A stretch of 64,000 nt of DNA from Bartonella sp. M0283 (GTDB lineage: Bacteria; Pseudomonadota; Alphaproteobacteria; Rhizobiales; Rhizobiaceae): contig NZ_JACFSK010000001.1 of assembly GCF_016100455.1 (NCBI RefSeq), positions 1 to 64,000 of the forward strand. The letters run 5' to 3'. The stretch's first letter is position 1. Every line of letters starts with the position of its first letter. Both the position numbers and the translations under genes were made by a program. The notes under the pieces were generated by a model. It was given only the letters and a program-made list of their open reading frames with translations. It was not told the origin of the DNA and ran no database searches. Below, one piece after another: positions 25,092-34,958 of the stretch.

Positions 25092-26801
25092 TTACATTGA
25101 GTGTTTGTCATAATTGTCCTCGCGTAAACTTTCTAAAACGCGTTGATAGTTCTCGCTCGAGCGCTCATAGTCGCCGGTGATGCGGGTGTGATCGAGTGTG
25201 ATGATGCGGTCGCAACAGGTAGCTTCCCGTTTCAGGTGGGTGACAAGGAGCCAGCTTTTTTCACGCCCATAGTGCTTCATGCGCTCGAGAATATCGCGTG
25301 CCGTTCCGCTATCTATATTCTCTGTCGGCTCATCAAGTAGCCACAGGTCGCGCTTCTGCAGGAAAAGGCGTGCCAATGCGAAGCGGCGTGCCTGACCGGT
25401 GGAAAGACCGGTCTGGTTTTCACCAATGCTGCTATAGAGGCCGTCTTTGAGATTATCGAGATAGTCGTGTAGTCCCGCACGCTCCATGGCCTCGACCATG
25501 TCGTCGTTAGAGGCGGTTACATTGGCAAGTTTCAGGTTCTCATGCAGAGTGTCATGAAATATATAGGTATTTTGTTCCAACAATGCTGCTTTTATTGCTG
25601 CAATTTTTCCCTCGACAATCATATCTTTTGTCATGAAGAGAGAAATAAGCGAACTTTTGCCTGCACCATTGGGGCCAACAAAGGCTATTTTCTCTTTTGG
25701 TCGGACAGTGAAGTGAATATCGTTTAAAACTGCCGGCAATTGCGGCTCGTAGCTTGCCCGCTTGATGTCGGCTATCGCTACATAGCTGCAAGGTGGTAAT
25801 GCTTCACGGGGTTTGTCCGAATTTCTACTTTCACTTTCTACAAATGGCGAAAGTCTGCGTAATGCCAATATATAGCGGCCGATCTCGCCACAGCCCTGAT
25901 AAAGCGGTTTGACAAGATCATAAAGTGTCAGTGCGGCAAGTACACAAAGTACAGCAAGTGGCAGACTGATCGAACCACAGCGATAGAGCAAAACGCTTGT
26001 CAGAATAAGCCCGACAAAAATGAGCTTGTCGACAAAACCGCTTACTGCTTCAATGGCAAATTGCCGTCTTTTCAAGGATACATCGCTTGTTGCAAGGCTG
26101 TCTTCCGTATTCATGACATGGTTGGTGAAAGCCTGCTGGCAACCATTCATAACAAGATCGGTCTGGCCGGAAAGAAGCGCGATCACACGTGTGCGCAGGC
26201 TTTCACGACGTATTGCAAGGGAGGCCGACCGTTTTTCTGTGAGTTTTATAGAAAGGCCAGAAAAAACAATGACAGTGGCAAAAACAATCAGTCCGAAGCC
26301 GAGGCCCATGCCCAAATGAACGGACGAAAGCACCGCTATAATTGTTAAAATTGCAATGAGCGCAACAATGGAAGGGACGATAAGTTTCAGATAAATGAGC
26401 TCATAACTATCAATATCGCCGGTTAAACGGTGCAATAGCCGTGCCGGACGCATGGCAAGATCGCGCAAGGATTTTCTTTGTGCAATCGTTTTGAAGAGTT
26501 GCAACCGCAAGCCTCTACTTTGCATGAATGTCGCATCATGATTGACGAGCCGTTCTGCGTAGCGCGCACCGGTTCTCAAAAGTGCAAAAAACCGTATGGC
26601 AGCCGAGGGCATAAAAACATCGAAAACACGTGTTGCCGCAATCGTCAAACCCGCTATTCCGGTTGCGGTGATAAACCAGCCGGATAGGCAAAGAAGGCCG
26701 ATTGTCGAAAGTGCTGTGAGAACGGCGAAGACAAGTCCCCAAAGCATTTTTTTGCGAATAATTCTGTCGCGAGGTGCAATGAGAGCAAGGATTGTTTTCA
26801 T
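25092..26801 (-). CDS. cydC: Heterodimeric thiol ABC exporter CydC
   Basis: A 569-residue ABC half-transporter. CydDC exports glutathione and cysteine to the periplasm, which is needed for cytochrome bd assembly. The membrane domain fills the first ~310 residues. The nucleotide-binding domain has Walker A GPNGAGKSS, signature LSTGQARRFALARLF and Walker B LWLLDEPTENID. The start ATG at 26801 overlaps the cydD stop (ATGA), giving translational coupling; the frame extends six codons further upstream. It ends 11 bases before cydA. Confidence 0.93.
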   Translation of the reverse strand: MKTILALIAPRDRIIRKKMLWGLVFAVLTALSTIGLLCLSGWFITATGIAGLTIAATRVFDVFMPSAAIRFFALLRTGARYAERLVNHDATFMQSRGLRLQLFKTIAQRKSLRDLAMRPARLLHRLTGDIDSYELIYLKLIVPSIVALIAILTIIAVLSSVHLGMGLGFGLIVFATVIVFSGLSIKLTEKRSASLAIRRESLRTRVIALLSGQTDLVMNGCQQAFTNHVMNTEDSLATSDVSLKRRQFAIEAVSGFVDKLIFVGLILTSVLLYRCGSISLPLAVLCVLAALTLYDLVKPLYQGCGEIGRYILALRRLSPFVESESRNSDKPREALPPCSYVAIADIKRASYEPQLPAVLNDIHFTVRPKEKIAFVGPNGAGKSSLISLFMTKDMIVEGKIAAIKAALLEQNTYIFHDTLHENLKLANVTASNDDMVEAMERAGLHDYLDNLKDGLYSSIGENQTGLSTGQARRFALARLFLQKRDLWLLDEPTENIDSGTARDILERMKHYGREKSWLLVTHLKREATCCDRIITLDHTRITGDYERSSENYQRVLESLREDNYDKHSM

Positions 26802-28495
26802 CTTGCAATCTCCCGACAATTAACGTTTGGTGAAAGTTCAATCACCCTGTCCATACGCTTGAAAAGTTCCGGATCATGTGTTGCAACAAGCAGGCTATTT
26901 CCTTCGGAAATTTTGACGAGTGCATCTATGACGATCTTTGCACTTTCAGGGTCAAGATGGGCGGTCGGCTCGTCGATGAGAAGGACATTACGGTCTTTTT
27001 CCAGTGCGAGCCGCACCAAAGAAAGGCGAGCGGCTTCGCCACCGGAAACACCGGTTCCGCCTTCACCAAGGCGCTGGTATTTGCGCTCATTGGCGAAATC
27101 ATGCAAATTGGCAAGATTAAGATAATCGTCAATATGATCGAATTTTCTGTTGAATGTTATATTGGAGAGGATTGACTGGTCGAACCAATAGGGCTTTGCA
27201 CCCATCCAGCCGATTTTGGCTCGAATTTCATCAATATTGTTTCCGTCCACAGTCAAGCCGTTGACTTTGATTGACCCCTTGTCAGCCTGAATAAGACCGG
27301 CAATGAGCGAGATGAGAACCGATTTTCCCGCACCGCTTTTTCCTGTCAGCGCAACTTTTTCTTGCCTGCCGATTTTGAGCGAAAAGTTCTTGAAAACCGG
27401 CTTTTCGGGAATGAAGCCGAATGAGAGATTATCAATTTCGATTGCAGTGCCATTCTGAGGCGAAGCTGTTTCTTTTGACCCGGTCTTATATGATTGTTGA
27501 ACAATTGGCGATTGCTGAACATCAGAAGGTTGATGAACAATCGTTTCGCCTTCGCCGACAAGTTTTGTGAAATTTTCCATCGCTGCTTTACCTGCAACGC
27601 GGTCGTGCCAGACGCTTGCAAGTTCGCGCAATGGTTCAAAAAAACTAGGAGCAAGTAAAAGAATGAAGAGCCCTTCGGCAAGGCTCAGCTTGTTTCCCCA
27701 AAAGCCGATGGTAATGACACCTAAAAGATGAAAACCGATATAGACGGCCATCAAAGCGACACCGAGAGCAGAAAAAAGTTCCAGCACCGCCGACGACAAA
27801 AAAGCAATGCGTAGCACTTTCATTGTCCGTGTAATGAGGTCGTCGGATTGGCGAGCGAGGCGTTTGGCGCTCCAGAAGGTGGCATCAAGAATGCGCAATG
27901 TTTTTATTCCGCGCAAACGATCAAGCAGATAGCCGTTCATCTCGCCCATTTCCTGCCATTGCTCTTTTGCTGCTTTTTGAGCTTTGGCGCCGATTATGGC
28001 CCAAAAGAGCGGGATGATCGGTGCAGTTATAAAAAGCAGCAGACAGGCAAGCCATGAAAACGGCAGTATCAGGCAAAGGATGACAAGCGGAACGACAGCC
28101 GCGCGAAGCATCAAAGGGCGGTATTTCGCATTCCATGAGACGAGCGTTTCTCCCTGATCGACAAGAATATTGGCTGCCTCGCCGCTCGGCATGCGTTTTT
28201 TACTTAAAGGAGAAAGAAAATTAAGGTGGGCTAATCCGCGTTTGCGCCACTCATTCAGGTTCTGACGGGAATTTTTAAAGAGGTCAAGTTCGCTATAATA
28301 ACCGAGACAAGCTTTGATTGCTGCAAGTATAATAATGGCGAAACCGGCAATGATAATGGTTGATAAAGCCTCATCTGCTTTGGCAACAATCAGGCTTAAT
28401 AAAGCAGCTTCGGCAATCCAGAAGAGTGGCAAAAGACTGAATATGATTTGTGATAGGGTAAGCCTTGGCTGGAGACCGGCTCTTTCATTTTCCAT
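26798..28495 (-). CDS. cydD: Heterodimeric thiol ABC exporter CydD
   Basis: The CydC partner, about 565 residues from ATG 28495; a TTG at 28522 would add nine. The N-terminal exporter membrane domain includes the LNFLSPLSKKRMPSGE region. The nucleotide-binding domain has Walker A GKSGAGKSVLISL, signature VSGGEAARLSLVRLA and Walker B VLLIDEPTAHLD. First gene of cydDCABX and divergent from a LysR gene. I saw no convincing FNR box in the 245-base gap. Confidence 0.92.
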   Translation of the reverse strand: MENERAGLQPRLTLSQIIFSLLPLFWIAEAALLSLIVAKADEALSTIIIAGFAIIILAAIKACLGYYSELDLFKNSRQNLNEWRKRGLAHLNFLSPLSKKRMPSGEAANILVDQGETLVSWNAKYRPLMLRAAVVPLVILCLILPFSWLACLLLFITAPIIPLFWAIIGAKAQKAAKEQWQEMGEMNGYLLDRLRGIKTLRILDATFWSAKRLARQSDDLITRTMKVLRIAFLSSAVLELFSALGVALMAVYIGFHLLGVITIGFWGNKLSLAEGLFILLLAPSFFEPLRELASVWHDRVAGKAAMENFTKLVGEGETIVHQPSDVQQSPIVQQSYKTGSKETASPQNGTAIEIDNLSFGFIPEKPVFKNFSLKIGRQEKVALTGKSGAGKSVLISLIAGLIQADKGSIKVNGLTVDGNNIDEIRAKIGWMGAKPYWFDQSILSNITFNRKFDHIDDYLNLANLHDFANERKYQRLGEGGTGVSGGEAARLSLVRLALEKDRNVLLIDEPTAHLDPESAKIVIDALVKISEGNSLLVATHDPELFKRMDRVIELSPNVNCREIAR

Positions 28496-28739
28496 ATCAA
28501 TTTGACCCGTTTTCACAGTCAAAACATATAAGGTCGTTGCGGCACTATCGCCGCCAACACTTACGTCCTCACTTCTTTAAATTTCAAGAATAGGCGTTAT
28601 TGTCTCAATGAGTATTATATAGGTATGAGCTCATAAAATTTTTATACATGGGTGAAACCTGTTTTAAAAATTGTATTTGCAAATGTGATATATTTCTTTA
28701 AGCTATAAATCATGAGAGGGAACACTTGGGGAACGACTG

Positions 28740-29609
28740 ATGAATCTGGCACAATTGAATTATGTCTTGGCTGTTGCACAGGCCGGCAATTTTACGGTAG
28801 CGGCAAAAAACTGCCATGTGACGCAGCCGACCTTGTCAAACAGCATTGCCCAGCTTGAAGACGAGTTTCAGGCGCGCATTTTCTCGCGCACAACACGCCG
28901 CGTCGGCCTTACGCCTTTTGGCCAACATATTATTCCCTATATAGAAAAGCTGATCGAGGCCAATTTCAATCTCGTCGACGAAAGCAGGAAATTCAATAAT
29001 CAGGAAACAAATGTTGTCAGGATCGGCAAATCGCCTTTGATGAGTTGCCAATATCTTTCTGCTGTCATGAATGATTTTCGCACGGAAAATCCGAACTCGG
29101 AAATTGTATTATGCGAACGCAATAGCGGTGATCTCATGGACTTGCTGGAACGGGGTGAAGTCGATTATGTCTTTGATGTTGAAGCAGAAAAAAAGCCGAC
29201 AAGGGCTAGCGAGTTTCTTTATGAAGAGCCGCTTTATTTTATACCGAGCACGGCACAGCCGATCAGAAACGTCAATGTGGTGCATTTTTCCGATATTGCC
29301 GACGAGGTTTTTGTCATGGTTGATGACGAATCCGGATTGAACAAGTTTATCAGGGAAATGTTCGGGCAGCACAATCACGTTCTGAAAGAATATACCGGAA
29401 AAACAGTTTCCTTCCGTGAACTGGAGAACTGGGCACATTGCGGGCTTGGAGCGGCACTCTTGCCAAAATCTGCGATCACTGTGACATCAGGCCAGCGTTA
29501 TATCTTGTGCGATCAGGACGAGAGCCCGATACAAATCCGCTATGAAGCGACGTGGAAGAAAAATATTCCGGTTACAAGCGGAAAACTAAAAAATTTCCTA
29601 AAACAGTGA
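28740..29609 (+). CDS. LysR family transcriptional regulator
   Basis: A 289-residue LysR protein: N-terminal helix-turn-helix (MNLAQLNYVLAVAQAGNFTVAA, TQPTLSNSIAQLEDEF, FSRTTRRVGLTPFG) and an effector domain with GKSPLMSCQYLSAVM and WAHCGLGAALLPKSAI. Cysteines occur in the effector domain but not in an OxyR-like pattern that I can identify. ATG 28740. Transcribed away from cydDCABX, whose control is a reasonable guess from position only. Confidence 0.9.
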   Translation: MNLAQLNYVLAVAQAGNFTVAAKNCHVTQPTLSNSIAQLEDEFQARIFSRTTRRVGLTPFGQHIIPYIEKLIEANFNLVDESRKFNNQETNVVRIGKSPLMSCQYLSAVMNDFRTENPNSEIVLCERNSGDLMDLLERGEVDYVFDVEAEKKPTRASEFLYEEPLYFIPSTAQPIRNVNVVHFSDIADEVFVMVDDESGLNKFIREMFGQHNHVLKEYTGKTVSFRELENWAHCGLGAALLPKSAITVTSGQRYILCDQDESPIQIRYEATWKKNIPVTSGKLKNFLKQ

Positions 29610-30935
29610 GTAAAACGGGTATTTTAAACAATCGACCAAACTTTTAGCTGTATTGTAGAGGAATATTTTTCTAAAATATTAGTGTGAGGTGAATCATATC
29701 GCGTCTAATCGTCCTATAGAGAAATAATTATCCTATTAAAGAATAGGGCGGTGGTGTGTTCAATTCTATCTAATTTAAAAAAGACGAAAATCACGCAAAT
29801 GTTTTTGAAAAAGCATTTAAAAATTTTTAAGTAAAAAATATTTCATAAATAGCCAAATGTATCGGGATTAAAAAATCTGGCGTCTAAAACATTGATTTTG
29901 TGAAAAAATGTCGAGACAAATACTTAATAGGAAAAAGTACTGACGAACAGAAATACTGTCTTGTTCAAACTCTGGCCAAGCTAATATTCCTGCTAGCCTG
30001 CAACGTGAGGTGATTTGGAATTGCGTGGATATTGACAATTTTTGATAAACGGAAAAACGGCAGTTGCAACTTTCTATGAAGTGCAGAACTGTGCCTATCC
30101 AATGGTTTGCAGCTTTGGGAGGTCCTTTTCTCTTTAATAGAGAAATGCTGCCAAGCCGGGCGGGCTTTTAACAACTATCACATCCAAAATAGATGAAGAA
30201 TTGGGGCAATCAATTTTGAAGTATAGTTTTCCGATCTTCTGCTTACAGAAATATCAACGCGTTTTTTGCTCGGGCGAGGGAATATTAAAAAAGGGCGTCA
30301 ATATCTTGTCAATAGAATTTCAAGCTATCGCAAAATGCGACATAGTTTTGATTCTTGGAAAATTTTTAACCGCCATCGGTGTCGCCAAGGTTTCATGCGC
30401 TTGTAACTTGTTGGAAATTTTCCGAGCGGCAATTTCTATTAAGAAAATCGCTTCATTCAGCGGTTGTTAATTAATGGACTAACCCAAGCGTTCCAAAGTC
30501 CATATGGTTAAATTAAAGAATTGGCAAATTAAATGATGGGCAAACTTCTGTTGGAAAAAATATAGCGTGGTTTCAAGATGTTGGCTTCGGGGTCTATGAA
30601 GCGTTTGCCGCTACATAATTTGAATCCTGGAACAGCAGAAAAATAGCAGGAGCAGCGGCTTTATAAACTGTTCTTGCGTCATAAATTTCCGGACGTTCTG
30701 AATTGCCAAATAGCATATATTTACAGATAGCCGGGATTTACGGATGACATAAATTTACCAATGGGAGGGACTTGTCGATGGAACAGATTTTCGGATGAGA
30801 TTGAATTTCAGATAATAACACGTTCCGCATGAGTTGGTCTTTTTCCTTATTTTATCACGATATCACCTCGCCGCTTTGGCCTTGAGGTGCAGCTTCGACA
30901 TTTACCAATAATTTTCAACATTCTAAAAAGGGGCC
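29610..30935. other. 1.3-kb AT-rich stretch without a recognisable gene
   Basis: No frame on either strand gives a protein-like product. Frames at 29965-30174 (-) and 30201-30470 (+) lack domains and good starts. The first 300 bases are very AT-rich. This is unusually long for a region otherwise packed with genes and may be a decayed gene beyond recognition or hold an RNA that I cannot identify. Confidence 0.45.
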
Positions 30936-30965
30936 AAAAAGCGGAGGCACTTTTATGTCCCCGCC
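30936..30965 (-). terminator. Terminator of the DHA1 efflux gene
   Basis: On the minus strand, GGCGGGGAC and GTGCCTCCGC form an imperfect stem around ATAAAA, followed by TTTTTGG. It lies 16 bases after the MFS stop codon. Confidence 0.55.
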
Positions 30966-30980
30966 AAAAAACTTTTTAAT

Positions 30981-32168
30981 CTATATTTGATGGCAACATT
31001 CCTTTAATTCCTGCTTTGCCTGATGTTTTGCAAAAAGGCTTGAGAGAACAGCAAGGAAAAGGGCTGCAAAAGAAAGGCAAGCACCTGCCCAGTTTGGCGA
31101 AGCATAGCCAAAGCCACAAGCGATCACCAGACCGCCGAGCCATGAACCCAGTGCATTACCAAGGTTGAAAAAACCGATATTGACTGCCGAAGCAAGATTG
31201 GCACCGCCAGCAGCTTTTGCTCTGTCCATAACAAGGCGCTGGATTGGCGAGACGCTGGCAAAACCGAAGGCAGCCATGAAAAATATAGAAAATACATCGG
31301 CAATTTTGTTGCCAATCGTAAAGTAGAAAAACAGCATCACAACGGCTTGTCCGAAGAGTGTAATATAAAGAACCGGCATCAATGCACGGTCGGCAAATTT
31401 GCCACCCAAATAATTTCCGACAAACAAGCCTCCGCCAAAAATGAACAGAAGAAATGTAACGCCCTGATCGGAAAAATGGCCAAGCTCTTTGGCCATTGGC
31501 GCAATATAGGTAATCGAGGTGAAAAATGCCGCAGGGCCTAAAATAGTAATGCCCATGGCAAGGAGAACATGAATATCGCCAAAAACAAAAAGTTCGTTTT
31601 TCAATGATTGTTCATGATGTTTCGGCTGTTTTGGAACCAGTCTTGACGTTGCAACAAAAGCAACCATACCGATAAGTGTAATGAGATAAAAAGTGGTACG
31701 CCATGACGTTAAATGGCTGAACCAGGTACCGGCAGGAACGCCGATGAAATTGGCTGCCGTCATGCCGCTAAACATGAAGGCGATTGCGCTGGTTCGCTTA
31801 TCTTGCGGGACGAGGTCGGCGGCAAGGACAGAAGCAATACCGATGAAAACTCCGTGGCAAAGCGAATTGATAACCCGCCCGAAAATAGCGGTGGTAAAAT
31901 TGGGTGAAAGGGCGGTCAGAAAATTTCCGACGATGAAAAATGTCAATGCAAGAAGCAGCATCTTTTTCTTTTCGACATTGCTTCCCAATATGATGATAAT
32001 CGGAGTTCCGAAAAACACACCCAATGCATAAGAGGTTGCCAAGAAACCGGCAGCCGAGACCGAGATGTGAAAATCTGCCTGAATGGCCGGCAAAAGGCCG
32101 GAAATAATATATTCTGTTGTGCCGATACCAAAAGCGGCAATTGCAAAAGCCCATAAAGCAGCTGGCAT
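30981..32168 (-). CDS. MFS transporter, DHA1 (AraJ/YdhP-like) efflux type
   Basis: A 395-residue 12-helix facilitator. The start FAIAAFGIGTTEYIISGLLPAIQADFHIS with motif D1-like spacing, GRVINSLCHGVFIGIASVLAADLVP and GVPAGTWFSHLTSWRTTFYL are typical of AraJ/YdhP-like DHA1 drug or sugar effluxers. Divergent from an HxlR regulator 104 bases away, the usual arrangement for an inducible pump. The substrate is unknown. Confidence 0.9.
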   Translation of the reverse strand: MPAALWAFAIAAFGIGTTEYIISGLLPAIQADFHISVSAAGFLATSYALGVFFGTPIIIILGSNVEKKKMLLLALTFFIVGNFLTALSPNFTTAIFGRVINSLCHGVFIGIASVLAADLVPQDKRTSAIAFMFSGMTAANFIGVPAGTWFSHLTSWRTTFYLITLIGMVAFVATSRLVPKQPKHHEQSLKNELFVFGDIHVLLAMGITILGPAAFFTSITYIAPMAKELGHFSDQGVTFLLFIFGGGLFVGNYLGGKFADRALMPVLYITLFGQAVVMLFFYFTIGNKIADVFSIFFMAAFGFASVSPIQRLVMDRAKAAGGANLASAVNIGFFNLGNALGSWLGGLVIACGFGYASPNWAGACLSFAALFLAVLSSLFAKHQAKQELKECCHQI

Positions 32169-32272
32169 AATGATATTCCCTGATTTGTTAGATACAGAAA
32201 ACAGCTAGGCTACTAGTAAAAAATATGCTAGAAGGTACTTAATAGGGACATAGATACTAAAAAGTGACTATT

Positions 32273-32677
32273 ATGCCGAAAAACAGCAATGAAAACATTG
32301 TCTTTGTCGAAACCTGCCCGGCACGAAGAATTATGGAATTATTTTCGGTCAAGTGGAAAAGCATGCTTCTGCACGCATTGTTCCATTGGCCGAATGGCAA
32401 ATGCCGCACCGGCGAATTGCAACGCGCTTTACCCGGAATTTCCAAAAAAATGATGATCCAGACATTGCGTGATCTTGAAGAAGGTGGGCTGGTTCACCGC
32501 CATGTCTATACAGTTGTTCCCCCAAAGGTAGAATATTCGCTTACTCCGCTTGGAAAAAGATTTTGCGAGCCGGTTGAAATGTTGTTTGATTGGGGAAAAA
32601 GCAACTGCGACGCATTGGAAAAATTCGAGAAAAATCAGCACAAGAACGCAAAACAGGATGAGAAACCCGCTCATTAA
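32273..32677 (+). CDS. HxlR family transcriptional regulator
   Basis: A 134-residue winged-helix regulator. The conserved opening CPARRIMELFSVKWKSMLLHAL, then CRTGELQRALPGISKKMMIQTLRDLEEGGLVHR and VEYSLTPLGKRF, identify the HxlR family, whose members sense electrophiles or other small molecules. ATG 32273 is used; GTG 32264 is an in-frame alternative. It probably represses the divergent efflux gene. Confidence 0.9.
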   Translation: MPKNSNENIVFVETCPARRIMELFSVKWKSMLLHALFHWPNGKCRTGELQRALPGISKKMMIQTLRDLEEGGLVHRHVYTVVPPKVEYSLTPLGKRFCEPVEMLFDWGKSNCDALEKFEKNQHKNAKQDEKPAH

Positions 32678-33008
32678 CAAGTTGGTAAAATGATGGCAGA
32701 AGACCCACATAGCGTTCGCAAAACAAAGGGCTATTTTCCCTTGCTTAGTTTTGCGGTAAACATCAGCCGAGTAAGTGAAACTTGAGAAAATTTGCCTTCT
32801 TGTTCTTGTCTTCCCCGTTCACCGCAGTCGGGATTTTCAAGGAACAAAATCGTTAGCGATGCTCATGCGGTGGATAGTATTGCGGCTATTCATCCCCACA
32901 TCCGGTTATCCAGTTTTGCAAAACACTCATGTAAAGGAGGGGAACTTTTGCTCCCTTCCTTTTAAAATCCGGTTTAAGTGTTCTTTATCAACCGGGTAGC
33001 GGGTGAGA
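32678..33008. other. Convergent intergenic region
   Basis: It separates the HxlR gene from the end of the ABC permease gene. The only structure seen is a hairpin at 32933-32965, listed separately. No coding frame is supported. Confidence 0.45.
32933..32965. terminator. Putative bidirectional terminator
   Basis: AAAGGAGGGGAAC pairs with GCTCCCTTCCTTT over about 13 positions with one G-U and one mismatch, loop of about four, followed by TTAAAAT on the plus strand. It lies between convergent HxlR and ABC permease genes. Confidence 0.45.
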
Positions 33009-33755
33009 TCAGCCAAGGCGGTGGGCAGCCGCACGAACCGCGCTATCGAGCACATAGCCGATCAATCCGATAAGCAGAATGGTTGACATCAGCTCAGGAT
33101 AAGCAAGCCTGTCGCGTGTATCAAGAATGAAATAGCCAAGGCCTGCCGAGACGCCCAACATTTCACAAGGCACAATGATAATCCATGCAATGCCGATTGC
33201 CAAACGGATCCCCGTCATCATATGGCTTAGAATTCCCGGAAAAACCACATAGAGCAATGTTTCACTTTGTGTTGCAGCGAGGCTTTTTGCAACGAGCAGA
33301 AAATGCCGGTCAAGTTGTTTGACACCTGCTGCCGTGTTGAACATGATTGGCCAGACTGTTGCAAAGGTGAGAAGAAAATAGATCGGCTTATCGCCAATGC
33401 CGAAAACCATGACGGCAATCGGCATCCATGACAATGGCGAGATCATTCGCAGAAACTGGAATGCGGGGCCGGTCGCTCTTTCCACCCATGGTTTGGCGCC
33501 GATTAAAAGCCCGACTGGCACACCTATGATGAGCGCAAAAAGCAAACCGACAACAATGCGTTTAAGGCTGATGAGAGCGTGAAGTGCCAAATCAGAGCCG
33601 GTCAACAAGTGCCAGAAAGTCGGCAATGTTTCCTCAACTGAAAAACGGCTTGCAAAGCTGTTTTTGGCACTCAAAACATCTGTTCCAAGCCACCAGAGGA
33701 AAAGAAGCACAACAAGTCCTGACAAACCGGACAAATGGCGAAGACAGCTTTTCAT
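33009..33755 (-). CDS. ABC transporter permease (NitT/TauT family)
   Basis: A 248-residue inner-membrane permease of the nitrate/sulfonate/taurine group: six hydrophobic segments, LKRIVVGLLFALIIGVPVGLLIG, and the EAA-like loop (VAKSLAATQSETLLYVVFPGILSHMMTGIRLAIGIAW). Start ATG 33755 (GTG 33758 precedes it directly) with GGGGAG upstream. Last gene of the operon dehydrogenase-like / ATPase / binding protein / permease. Confidence 0.88.
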   Translation of the reverse strand: MKSCLRHLSGLSGLVVLLFLWWLGTDVLSAKNSFASRFSVEETLPTFWHLLTGSDLALHALISLKRIVVGLLFALIIGVPVGLLIGAKPWVERATGPAFQFLRMISPLSWMPIAVMVFGIGDKPIYFLLTFATVWPIMFNTAAGVKQLDRHFLLVAKSLAATQSETLLYVVFPGILSHMMTGIRLAIGIAWIIIVPCEMLGVSAGLGYFILDTRDRLAYPELMSTILLIGLIGYVLDSAVRAAAHRLG

Positions 33756-33770
33756 CACGCTTTCTCCCCG

Positions 33771-34958
33771 TTAAACTTCAATCTCTTCATTGCGCACGAA
33801 ACTGTCTTTCATGCCGAAAGCGGGAAGTCCGCCAACTTCGCTTAATGCGTGTTTGACAAATTGGTCATCAACAAGGTCTTTTGCCGCAAAAGCCGGATCA
33901 AGCGTTTGAAGAAATGCGTTATCCCCTTCAATCAATGTGTCTTTCAGCCGTCTTACCAGTTCTTCCGTGTAGCTTGGATAAGGATAGGGTTGAAAATCTA
34001 TGCGCTTTTCAAGCCAATCGGGGTGGATGATCGCACCCGATTTTTCATAAAACCGGTTATCGTCTTCGTTTGACACAAGAACACGTTTGAGAACATCGGA
34101 ACCGAAAGGCATATATTTGTTCGGATTTTCTTTGGAAAGAAGAAGCGCTGTTTCTTCGCGGTTCTTTGCTGTCCACAATTGCGCTTTGACCATGGCCGAT
34201 ACGACTTTTTGCGACCATTCGGGGCGCTCCTTCAGATCGTTTTCCTGCATACAGACAAGACAGCAGGCATGGTCACGCCAGACATCGGCTGTAAATCTAG
34301 CAAGTTTTGAAACTTTGGCCGCTTCACCTGCCGCATTGAAGGGTTCTGCAACGATAAAACCCGAAACCTGACCATTGGCAACGGCCGGTATCATATCCGA
34401 TGGGGCCATGATCACCAAATTGACTTCATTTTTTTCAATTGTGCCGCTTTTTCTCGAAACAGGTGTCAAGCCGTTTTTGCGCAAGATCATTTGTAAAACA
34501 ACTGTGTGGATCGAGTACCAGAATGGTATAGCAACGTTTTTGCCGCCAAGATCGGAAATGGAATTGATGTCATTGGCAACAGAAAAGCCGGAGCCGCTCA
34601 TATGGTTCCAGGCAACGACTTTAAGCGGCGCCTTGCTTGAATAGCGTGCCCAGATAGCGATTGGCGAAAGAACATGCATCACATTGATCTGGCCGGCAAA
34701 AAAAGCTTCCACAATTTGTGACCAGCTCCGAAAAAGAACCGGTTTTTCAGCTTTCAAACCTTCGCTTTCAAAAAAGCCTTTACCATGAGCCACAAGCAGT
34801 GCTGTTGCATCGGTGATTGGCAAATAGCCGACTTTTACCGGCTCATCCTTTTCCTGTGATTTTGCTCTTCCAATATTTAAAAACGGCAAAGCGCCACTTG
34901 CCGTCAATAAAGCCGATAGCCGCAAAATGTCGCGGCGGGAAAAATATTCATCTTTCAT
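33771..34958 (-). CDS. ABC substrate-binding protein with Tat signal (NrtA/SsuA-like)
   Basis: A 395-residue periplasmic binding protein. The N-terminus FSRRDILRLSALLTASGALPF, with twin arginines at 8-9, is a Tat signal. The NMT1/NrtA-type domain follows (VKVGYLPITDATALLVAHGKGFFESEGL, GQINVMHVLSPIAIWAR, MAPSDMIPAVANGQVSGFIVAEPFN). The ATG at 34958 overlaps the ATPase stop (ATGA). The ligand is probably a sulfonate, nitrate or similar small anion or amine; the acyl-CoA-dehydrogenase-like neighbour favours organosulfur. Confidence 0.88.
   Translation of the reverse strand: MKDEYFSRRDILRLSALLTASGALPFLNIGRAKSQEKDEPVKVGYLPITDATALLVAHGKGFFESEGLKAEKPVLFRSWSQIVEAFFAGQINVMHVLSPIAIWARYSSKAPLKVVAWNHMSGSGFSVANDINSISDLGGKNVAIPFWYSIHTVVLQMILRKNGLTPVSRKSGTIEKNEVNLVIMAPSDMIPAVANGQVSGFIVAEPFNAAGEAAKVSKLARFTADVWRDHACCLVCMQENDLKERPEWSQKVVSAMVKAQLWTAKNREETALLLSKENPNKYMPFGSDVLKRVLVSNEDDNRFYEKSGAIIHPDWLEKRIDFQPYPYPSYTEELVRRLKDTLIEGDNAFLQTLDPAFAAKDLVDDQFVKHALSEVGGLPAFGMKDSFVRNEEIEV

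Noticed and set aside
28496..28739. Possible FNR box in front of cydD
   Set aside because: No TTGAT-N4-ATCAA-like palindrome could be found in the gap.
30201..30470. 89-codon plus-strand frame in the empty region
   Set aside because: No family resemblance and no good ribosome site; composition is that of the surrounding AT-rich sequence.
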